Of a stretch of DNA of 35,980 bases, positions 1 to 4,285 are shown one piece after another (position 1 is the first letter of the stretch; every line of letters begins with the position of its first letter). Both the position numbers and the translations under genes were made by a program. The notes under the pieces are model-generated. The model saw only the letters and a program-made list of their open reading frames with translations, had not been told where the DNA came from and did not search any database. This stretch comes from a virus. The stretch covers positions 1 through 35,980 of IMG/VR virus record IMGVR_UViG_3300043331_000496; one strand, 5' to 3'.

Positions 1-1
1 G

Positions 2-205
2 TATGCCGTCAGTATCGGCGATGCGTTGGAGCGGGAGATGATTCTCCGCGACGCGCTAGAAACGCTGTCCACCGAGTGGGAGGGCCGCAGCGAGGCTGCA
101 CTCCGCAGGTATGTGGACGCGACCCTCGCCAAGGTCGACCGCATGATGATCGAGGATATGAAGCCAGCGAACGCCCCTCTCTCTTCAAAGGGAGGGAGAG
201 AGTGA
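2..205 (+). CDS. Hypothetical protein, 5' end cut by the window
   Basis: The frame is open from the first bases of the window and stops at a TGA at 203-205, giving 67 visible residues without a start. The visible part is charged and helical (for example ALERE, ETLSTEWEGRS, DRMMIEDM) with no motif I recognise. The stop overlaps the GTG start of the next gene as GTGA, the junction style used across the rest of this cluster, which supports it being a real gene. Function unknown. It is probably an early or accessory phage gene in the same transcript as the small genes that follow. Confidence 0.6.
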   Translation, partial: YAVSIGDALEREMILRDALETLSTEWEGRSEAALRRYVDATLAKVDRMMIEDMKPANAPLSSKGGRE

Positions 206-444
206 GCTGGCAGCCGATAGAAACAGCGCCGAAGGACGGGACGCCAGTCCTGGTCTTTGACCCGAGCTCGCGGCTTTCAATGAACAGCCCGGTCGGCGTC
301 ACCGTCGCCCGTTGGATGTACGACGGCGACCGCGACGAGACGTGGGTTTTTTTCGACGGAACGACGACATGCGACTCGTATCTGCGCGGGGTTGAGCCCA
401 CCCACTGGATGCCTCTCCCTCCCCCACCCGGAGAGCAAGAGTGA
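202..444 (+). CDS. DUF551-like small phage protein
   Basis: The protein has 80 residues. It opens with WQPIETAPKDGTPVLVFDP and closes with THWMPLPPPPGEQE. This pairing of an N-terminal WxPIxxAPKDGTPVL and a C-terminal HWMPLPPPP is the hallmark of DUF551 proteins, common in phage accessory regions and of unknown biochemical role. I chose the GTG at 202 because the conserved tryptophan motif begins two codons later and the GTG overlaps the previous stop as GTGA. An ATG at 76 in the same frame would add an Arg/Gly-rich extension that is only a shadow of the upstream gene. A second copy of the domain is encoded at 2582-3037. Confidence 0.75.
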   Translation: MSWQPIETAPKDGTPVLVFDPSSRLSMNSPVGVTVARWMYDGDRDETWVFFDGTTTCDSYLRGVEPTHWMPLPPPPGEQE

Positions 445-494
445 TGGAGCCCCGACACGTCACCATAGCGGCTGAGTGAGAAACGGAGAGGAAG

Positions 495-803
495 ATGACG
501 GGTACCTACAAGAGCACGGACGGCAACGACCGGGCGACGGGCTTCGGTCAGGCCGACTACGACACTTATCCGATGCCGGAGCACGGCTGGACCTGCTTCC
601 ACTGTGGGCAGACATTTCACAATCCCGGCTCGGCGGAGGAGCACTTCGGAGAGCATCCTCGCTCGGTCGCCGCCTGCTACAGACCCCCGCCGCCCGTCCT
701 CGACTTCATGAACCAGCCGGAGGCGGAGCCTATGACCGGCTACACGCTGTTGGGCGCAGACATCGAGGCCGTGCGGCTCTACTTGCGGAAGCTCGTTCTA
801 TGA
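495..803 (+). CDS. Small C2H2 zinc-finger protein
   Basis: The protein has 102 residues. Around residues 32-54 it carries W-T-C-F-H-C-G-Q-T-F, then HFGEH, which is a CxxC...HxxxH arrangement typical of a single C2H2-like zinc finger. The pattern HGWTCFHCGxTF is familiar from small alphaproteobacterial phage proteins of unknown function. Zinc binding and contact with nucleic acid or protein are inferences. The start is supported by a purine-rich stretch, GGAGAGGAAG, directly before the ATG; the gene at 2188 has nearly the same leader. The stop overlaps the next start as ATGA. A second mini-protein with a related Cys/His pattern lies at 29849-29980. Confidence 0.7.
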   Translation: MTGTYKSTDGNDRATGFGQADYDTYPMPEHGWTCFHCGQTFHNPGSAEEHFGEHPRSVAACYRPPPPVLDFMNQPEAEPMTGYTLLGADIEAVRLYLRKLVL

Positions 804-1099
804 CCCTGTCTTCCTCGGAGATCGAAGAACTGGAGAAGGTCGCGGAGGCGGTGCCGGACGTGGATCACGAGCACTTTTCCGTTGCGATGGAAAACTTCGA
901 GGATGCGTTCAATCCGTCCACGGCCCTCCGCCTCATCGCAGACCTGAAGCGGGCGAGAGAGATTCTGGAGCGGCTAGAGCGCACCATGCAGTACCACGAC
1001 CGAATTAGCAGTCAGGTCGCCTCGGGCGCCTACTACCGCGTCCAAGACATTGAACCGCTGCGAGAAGAAGCCCGCGCCTTCCTTGGAGACCCTCAATGA
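800..1099 (+). CDS. Hypothetical protein, Ead/Ea22-like C-terminus
   Basis: The protein has 99 residues and is mostly helical and acidic. The central run STALRLIADLKRAREILERLE resembles the leucine-rich stretch of Ead/Ea22-like accessory proteins of lambdoid phages (pattern NPxxVLxLIAxLE), whose function is unknown. The resemblance is partial, so I do not name it as a family member. The ATG overlaps the preceding TGA as ATGA. Its own stop overlaps the next ATG in the same way. It probably belongs to a translationally coupled accessory operon. Confidence 0.65.
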   Translation: MTLSSSEIEELEKVAEAVPDVDHEHFSVAMENFEDAFNPSTALRLIADLKRAREILERLERTMQYHDRISSQVASGAYYRVQDIEPLREEARAFLGDPQ

Positions 1100-1305
1100 G
1101 ACCGGAAGAGATCGAGAAGCTCGGGTCGGTCCCAGTTCCAGTAGCGCCCTCGCTCGAAATGCTGAACGCAGGAGCGAGGGCGCTCGATGCCGCGCGGCTG
1201 GAGGCGCACAAGATGCCGACGCCAGGCGCCGCTACCGCCTACATCGTCGGATCAGTGTGGGTAACGATGCTGCTCGCCTCACTCAAGGACCGCTCCGATG
1301 TCTGA
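1096..1305 (+). CDS. Hypothetical protein
   Basis: The protein has 69 residues. No family recognised. The first half is polar (MRPEEIEKLGSVPVPVAP). The second half contains a moderately hydrophobic segment, YIVGSVWVTMLLASL, that could be a buried helix or one weak membrane segment. It starts within ATGA shared with the previous gene and overlaps the next start by eight bases. The tight packing on the same strand is the main evidence that it is real. Confidence 0.55.
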   Translation: MRPEEIEKLGSVPVPVAPSLEMLNAGARALDAARLEAHKMPTPGAATAYIVGSVWVTMLLASLKDRSDV

Positions 1306-1549
1306 GGCGCTGGAGGGAATGGCGAGGGCGATGGCGACGAACTCTGACAACTGGGACTTCCGCGAGCAGGCGCGCGCCGCCCTCGACTATCTGATCGGGC
1401 TGGCGGAGAAGGATCTCTCTAGCATTATCCAACAAGTAACAGGCAGAGCACCTGGCGAGGGTCCAAAGGCATCGCTCTTCTGCGTGCGCGATCTGATCGT
1501 TGCTCGAATCGACTGGCTCCGCTCTCTCAAAGGGGATCCCGATGCGTAG
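1298..1549 (+). CDS. Hypothetical protein
   Basis: The protein has 83 residues. The N-terminus, MSEALEGMARAMATNSDNWDFREQARAALDYL, resembles short helical modules of the type LARALYEADPDAWDEQARAALDALR seen in phage accessory proteins. I know of no function for them. The rest, ending LIVARIDWLRSLKGDPDA, is also helical. It overlaps the neighbouring genes by eight bases on each side. The similar length and style of the genes from 1096 to 2127 suggests a family of related small helical accessory proteins. Confidence 0.6.
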   Translation: MSEALEGMARAMATNSDNWDFREQARAALDYLIGLAEKDLSSIIQQVTGRAPGEGPKASLFCVRDLIVARIDWLRSLKGDPDA

Positions 1550-1886
1550 CTGGCTTTTGTCGCTTTGGGAGACCCCAACCTATCCGGACCACATCGAAAA
1601 AATGGCGGAGGCGCTCAGAACGTCCGCGCTTTCAGTGGACGACATTTCCAGCCGTAGCATTTCCGAAATTGGCGTTTTGGTAGGTGGAAAGGAACTGCGG
1701 ATTTCCTGGTATCCACCCTTTTTGGGAGGCGAAAGGTTTCGCTCGCTCAGCTATGGCGGACGCCAAACGCTCGGCAACTCTTTACACGAACAGTACCTGT
1801 TTAGGACGGCGCTCGCGAGGGCGAGGCGTCGGTTCGAAGAAATAGCCAGCGGCTTGGCTCAGGAGTCTCCCGATGCGGAAGGATGA
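1542..1886 (+). CDS. Hypothetical protein
   Basis: The protein has 114 residues. No family recognised. It begins MRSWLLSLWETPTYPDHIEKMAEALR and has a basic helical end, RTALARARRRFEEIASGLAQ. I chose the ATG at 1542 over one at 1500 because 1542 overlaps the preceding stop by only eight bases and avoids 14 residues that are merely the shadow of the upstream gene. The stretch around 1600-1750 is noticeably less GC-rich than its neighbours, which may point to recent acquisition. Confidence 0.55.
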   Translation: MRSWLLSLWETPTYPDHIEKMAEALRTSALSVDDISSRSISEIGVLVGGKELRISWYPPFLGGERFRSLSYGGRQTLGNSLHEQYLFRTALARARRRFEEIASGLAQESPDAEG

Positions 1887-2127
1887 AAAGGCGAGGGAGA
1901 AGGCGCATGAAGCGGCTCTGGTGACGTGGCACGACTTAGTAGTCGGAAAGCCGACCAGTCCGCGCCACGCCATGGAACATGCTGTAACCGCCGCCCTGGA
2001 CGCCTACCTGGAGGGGCTGGAGGAGAAGGCGCACTCGGATGTGATCGATGGGCAGCTAAAACACGAGCTGCGTCCCGCCGCTACCGGCGCCTGTCTATGG
2101 TTTGCCGAACTCAAGCTCAAGGAATGA
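1873..2127 (+). CDS. Hypothetical protein
   Basis: The protein has 84 residues, mainly helical, with the run HAMEHAVTAALDAYLEGLEEKAH in the middle. Its AVxAALDAYLE core resembles the AARAALDALR-type helices of other small phage accessory proteins, but this is not enough for a functional name. It starts 14 bases before the end of the previous gene. After its stop there are about 60 bases with no coupled start before the next gene, so it may close the first translational unit of the cluster. Confidence 0.6.
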   Translation: MRKDEKAREKAHEAALVTWHDLVVGKPTSPRHAMEHAVTAALDAYLEGLEEKAHSDVIDGQLKHELRPAATGACLWFAELKLKE

Positions 2128-2187
2128 GTTCGCGCTGCGCGGCAACGTCCGTGGGCTTTGCGTTACTTAGAGGGACTGGAGAGGAAG

Positions 2188-2373
2188 ATGCGGCTCGGAG
2201 ATCCTGGCCTGGAGAAAGGCCCCGGCCCGGCGATAATGTTCGTATACAAGAGCCAGCTACTCGCGTGGCTGAAGGACCGCTCGCTAAAGGAGGTTCTTGA
2301 CCTCGCTGCACAGCACGGCTTCAGCGACGTTCGGCTTTACCAAACGATTCCCACGTCTAAGGACCAGCCATGA
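2188..2373 (+). CDS. Hypothetical protein
   Basis: The protein has 61 residues. I chose the ATG at 2188 over the ATG at 2158 because a good purine-rich ribosome-binding stretch, GGAGAGGAAG, lies immediately before it, nearly the same leader as that of the gene at 495. No domain recognised. The central part, IMFVYKSQLLAWLKDRSLKEVLDLAAQ, is helical. The stop overlaps the next ATG as ATGA. Confidence 0.55.
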   Translation: MRLGDPGLEKGPGPAIMFVYKSQLLAWLKDRSLKEVLDLAAQHGFSDVRLYQTIPTSKDQP

Positions 2374-2585
2374 CCGCCAGAGAGATCGACTGGAAGGAGC
2401 CTCAGATCATCATCAATGGCGTCGAGCTGACGGTCGGCCAGGCGATGACCGTTCGCGTCGCCTGCGGCGCTTTCGCGATGGGTATGGGCGATGCAGAAAT
2501 TCGCCTTGGGCTCGGCGAGATCGGAGACGCCTACCAAAAGCGCCTGCGGGAGATTCACAAGCTCATGGCGAGGATCTCCCCATGA
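2370..2585 (+). CDS. Conserved small phage protein of unknown function
   Basis: The protein has 71 residues. The pattern IIINGVELTVGQAMTVRVACGAFA is typical of a widespread small phage protein (INGxxLTxGQAMTVRVAlxxF) often found in accessory or early clusters. No function is established that I know of. It is flanked by ATGA junctions on both sides. The following gene begins with a similar leader peptide (MTPREIV versus MTAREID), a hint of local duplication or shuffling. Confidence 0.7.
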   Translation: MTAREIDWKEPQIIINGVELTVGQAMTVRVACGAFAMGMGDAEIRLGLGEIGDAYQKRLREIHKLMARISP

Positions 2586-3037
2586 CCCCCAGAGAGATCG
2601 TCCGTGACGCACTCGTTCGCTCGGCCCTCGTCGGAACGACCGAAGAGCACGCGAGCGCCGCCGACGCGGTGATCCTCGCCCTACGGGAAGCCGGGGCGCT
2701 GGCTGAGTGGAGGCCGATTGAAGAGGCGCCGAAGGATGGGACGCCTGTGCTCGCTCGCGGTGTTTTATTGGATGGCTCGCTATCGAACCATAGTCGCAGG
2801 AGGGGACCTCCGGATGAAGACGGCTATAATCGCCCTACCATCATCGCTGAAATATGGCGGGAGTGGAATGACGATACTCGTCTTGAGCCGGTCAAGCACG
2901 AAGGGGAGACCCTATTCCGCAGGGTGCCGTATAGGAGTGACGAAAAGTGGGCGGGCTGCGCCAATTTCCCTGCCCACTATTTTTATCCCCGCTACTTCAT
3001 GCCCCTCCCCTCCCCGCCGCTCCCCAAGGAAGACTAG
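2582..3037 (+). CDS. DUF551-like protein, longer second copy
   Basis: The protein has 151 residues. Residues 1-40 form a helical leader (MTPREIVRDALVRSALVGTT). From about residue 42 the DUF551 signature begins, EWRPIEEAPKDGTPVL, and it ends with RYFMPLPSPPLPKED, the usual hydrophobic-proline closure. Between them lies an insertion rich in charged residues that makes this copy much longer than the 80-residue paralogue at 202-444. The role of DUF551 proteins is unknown. The last 16 bases of the gene, including the stop, are repeated exactly just after the next gene, so that gene is bracketed by a direct repeat. Confidence 0.7.
   Translation: MTPREIVRDALVRSALVGTTEEHASAADAVILALREAGALAEWRPIEEAPKDGTPVLARGVLLDGSLSNHSRRRGPPDEDGYNRPTIIAEIWREWNDDTRLEPVKHEGETLFRRVPYRSDEKWAGCANFPAHYFYPRYFMPLPSPPLPKED
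3022..3037. repeat. 16-bp direct repeat, left copy
   Basis: CCCCAAGGAAGACTAG forms the end of the DUF551 gene (codons P-K-E-D-stop). It is found again, base for base, at 3303-3318, just after the stop of the next gene. The two copies bracket a 265-base unit holding exactly one small gene. Confidence 0.8.
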
Positions 3038-3040
3038 GCC

Positions 3041-3301
3041 ATGAGCGCTCAGCTTTCGCGACGCGGGTTCCTTCTGGCGGCCTCCGCGATGGCGGTCGCG
3101 CCGCCTCGCTTTGATCACTTCGCGGAGGTTATGCGGCCGCTGCCCGATCCCAGCGCTGTAGCGAACGAGATGCTCAAGATGATGGTCGAAGAAATAGACG
3201 GGGTCGAATGGGCGACTGGCTTCTATCGGCTGTCGTTCGACTCGACGCTCGGGACTTTGGTACGCGAAAACCTTCCCCTTGCCGAGGTTTTCCGGCTGTA
3301 A
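3041..3301 (+). CDS. Small protein with twin-arginine (Tat) signal peptide
   Basis: The protein has 86 residues. The N-terminus MSAQLSRRGFLLAASAMAVA matches the Tat pattern S/T-R-R-x-F-L-K followed by a hydrophobic stretch, so it is predicted to be exported folded across the inner membrane. The remaining 65 residues (FDHFAEVMRPLPDPS..., ending FRL) match nothing I know. Export signals are uncommon in phage accessory genes, so this may be a moron acting in the host envelope. That is inference. The gene sits exactly between two copies of a 16-bp direct repeat and is not overlapped with its neighbours, unlike the rest of the cluster. Confidence 0.65.
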   Translation: MSAQLSRRGFLLAASAMAVAPPRFDHFAEVMRPLPDPSAVANEMLKMMVEEIDGVEWATGFYRLSFDSTLGTLVRENLPLAEVFRL

Positions 3302-3302
3302 G

Positions 3303-3318
3303 CCCCAAGGAAGACTAG
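3303..3318. repeat. 16-bp direct repeat, right copy
   Basis: This is an exact copy of the sequence at 3022-3037 and lies one base after the stop of the Tat-signal gene. It is outside any gene here. That suggests a duplicated junction left by insertion of a one-gene cassette rather than a coding constraint. Confidence 0.8.
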
Positions 3319-3324
3319 CTCCCC

Positions 3325-3341
3325 CTCTCTGTGCTAAGAGG
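3325..3341. repeat. 17-bp repeat before the tRNA array
   Basis: CTCTCTGTGCTAAGAGG occurs again with one change (A for G) at 3940-3956, immediately after the last tRNA. Its ends (CCTCT and AGAGG) can pair as a short stem. The bases after this copy, GAGGAACGAG, also reappear at the ribosome-binding site of the gene at 3983. The rest of 3319-3464 shows no gene: only very short open frames. Confidence 0.65.
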
Positions 3342-3464
3342 AACGAGCTAGACGCGATGCGCGTTTTCCGATAGACGTTCCGCATGCTTACGACCACGAC
3401 ATGGCGACGGCGACCCAGGCGACCGAGAAGCTGAGTTCGGCTTCGCGGCGCGCTGGCACATAGC

Positions 3465-3538
3465 GCCCGCTTAGCTCAGTGGCAGAGCAACCCCCTCGTA
3501 AGGCGAAGACGTCGGTTCAATTCCGGCAGCGGGCTCCA
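3465..3538 (+). tRNA. tRNA-Thr (anticodon CGT)
   Basis: The acceptor arms GCCCGCT (3465-3471) and AGCGGGC (3528-3534) pair fully, followed by T73 and an encoded CCA. The D arm is GCTC/GAGC. The T arm is GTCGG-TTCAATT-CCGGC. The anticodon loop CTCGTAA gives CGT, reading ACG. The anticodon stem is imperfect: it has a C-C and an A-A opposition, so it may be divergent or partly degraded. Confidence 0.8.
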
Positions 3539-3544
3539 CTCTTC

Positions 3545-3618
3545 GGGAGTGTAGTTCAACGGTAGAACGGCGGCCTCCAACTCCGCAGACGTGGGTTCGA
3601 TTCCTACCGCTCCCGCCA
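3545..3618 (+). tRNA. tRNA-Trp (anticodon CCA)
   Basis: The acceptor GGGAGTG pairs with CGCTCCC, followed by G73 and encoded CCA. The D arm is GTTC/GAAC and the T arm is GTGGG-TTCGATT-CCTAC. The loop CTCCAAC gives anticodon CCA. G73 is the usual tryptophan discriminator, and the GTAGTTCAA start of the D region is also common in tRNA-Trp. The innermost anticodon-stem pair is C-T. The body also resembles tRNA-Gly, but position 34-36 alignment and G73 favour Trp. Confidence 0.85.
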
Positions 3619-3628
3619 CACATTGCAT

Positions 3629-3706
3629 GTGGGTGTAGCTCAGACTGGTCAGAGCGCTCGGCTTGGGACCGAGAGGCCGTTGGTTCGAATCCAGCCACCC
3701 GCACCA
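3629..3706 (+). tRNA. tRNA-Pro (anticodon TGG)
   Basis: The acceptor GTGGGTG pairs with CACCCGC, followed by A73 and encoded CCA. The D arm is GCTC/GAGC. The anticodon stem CTCGG/CCGAG is perfect and surrounds loop CTTGGGA, giving TGG. The T arm is GTTGG-TTCGAAT-CCAGC. It lies ten bases after the Trp gene. Confidence 0.92.
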
Positions 3707-3707
3707 T

Positions 3708-3782
3708 GATCCCGTAGCGTAGCGGAAGCGCGCCAGGTTCCGGACCTGGAGGTCGGAGGTTCAAATCCTCTCGGGATCGCCA
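3708..3782 (+). tRNA. tRNA-Arg (anticodon CCG)
   Basis: The acceptor GATCCCG pairs with CGGGATC, followed by G73 and encoded CCA. The anticodon stem CCAGG/CCTGG is perfect with loop TTCCGGA, giving CCG, which reads CGG. The T arm is GGAGG-TTCAAAT-CCTCT. It starts two bases after the Pro tRNA, so both are processed from one transcript. Confidence 0.92.
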
Positions 3783-3784
3783 AC

Positions 3785-3860
3785 AACCCCGTAGCTCATC
3801 GGCTAGAGCGCCGCGCTACGAACGCGGAGGTAGCGGGTTCAATTCCTGCCGGGGTTGCCA
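3785..3860 (+). tRNA. tRNA-Arg (anticodon ACG)
   Basis: The acceptor AACCCCG pairs with CGGGGTT, followed by G73 and encoded CCA. The anticodon stem CCGCG/CGCGG is perfect with loop CTACGAA, giving ACG. A34 would be deaminated to inosine by the host TadA enzyme, letting it read CGT, CGC and CGA. It starts two bases after the previous tRNA. Confidence 0.92.
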
Positions 3861-3862
3861 GG

Positions 3863-3937
3863 GCGCCGATAGCTCAGCGGAAGAGCAGCGGCCTTCTAAG
3901 CCGCGGGCCGCAGGTTCGAATCCTGCTCGGCGCGCCA
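3863..3937 (+). tRNA. tRNA-Arg (anticodon TCT)
   Basis: The acceptor GCGCCGA pairs with TCGGCGC, followed by G73 and encoded CCA. The anticodon stem GCGGC/GCCGC is perfect with loop CTTCTAA, giving TCT, which reads AGA and AGG, rare codons in GC-rich hosts. The T arm is GCAGG-TTCGAAT-CCTGC. It is the last gene of the six-tRNA array. Confidence 0.92.
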
Positions 3938-3939
3938 AA

Positions 3940-3956
3940 CTCTCTATGCTAAGAGG
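3940..3956. repeat. 17-bp repeat after the tRNA array
   Basis: CTCTCTATGCTAAGAGG differs by one base from the copy at 3325-3341. It lies directly between the last tRNA and the leader of the gene at 3983. Its position at both ends of the array suggests a duplicated flank, or a shared promoter or processing site. Confidence 0.65.
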
Positions 3957-3982
3957 TCTCCCCGCAGAAGGCGAGGAACGAG

Positions 3983-4285
3983 ATGAAGTGGGTGGGTATG
4001 GCCATGGCGTTCGTCGGCTGGTCGCCAACCCTGATCGGCGTTCCGCTGTGGATCGCCCTGCCGATCTACGGGGCGATGTGGGGGTTCTTCTGCACCTGGA
4101 GCCGCGCTCGGCTCGAGTGGGCCGAGCGAGCCGACCTAGCGGCGAGGCGGCTGCCGGCGATACGCCGGGTTGCCGCGCATGAGCCCGAACACCACCCAGT
4201 CGAGCCACTCCTGGTCCGGGCCAGGGCCGTCGTGCGCGGGCCAGTCGACGCCGGTATAGGCCTCGAGCGCGTTCTCCGTCCGTGA
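3983..4285 (+). CDS. Small membrane protein, convergent with the late genes
   Basis: The protein has 100 residues if read to its stop. The ATG has a good leader, GAGGAACGAG. Residues 6-40 are strongly hydrophobic (VGMAMAFVGWSPTLIG, VPLWIALPIYGAMWGFFCTW), enough for one or two membrane helices, followed by a charged helix, SRARLEWAERADLAARR. The last 50 residues overlap the 3' end of the 848-residue gene on the other strand and look like an antisense reading, so the true protein may have been shorter before a stop was lost. Function unknown. Confidence 0.5.
   Translation: MKWVGMAMAFVGWSPTLIGVPLWIALPIYGAMWGFFCTWSRARLEWAERADLAARRLPAIRRVAAHEPEHHPVEPLLVRARAVVRGPVDAGIGLERVLRP

Noticed and set aside
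3545-3618. tRNA-Gly instead of tRNA-Trp
   Set aside because: The body resembles Gly, but aligned positions 34-36 read CCA and the discriminator is G, both as in tRNA-Trp.
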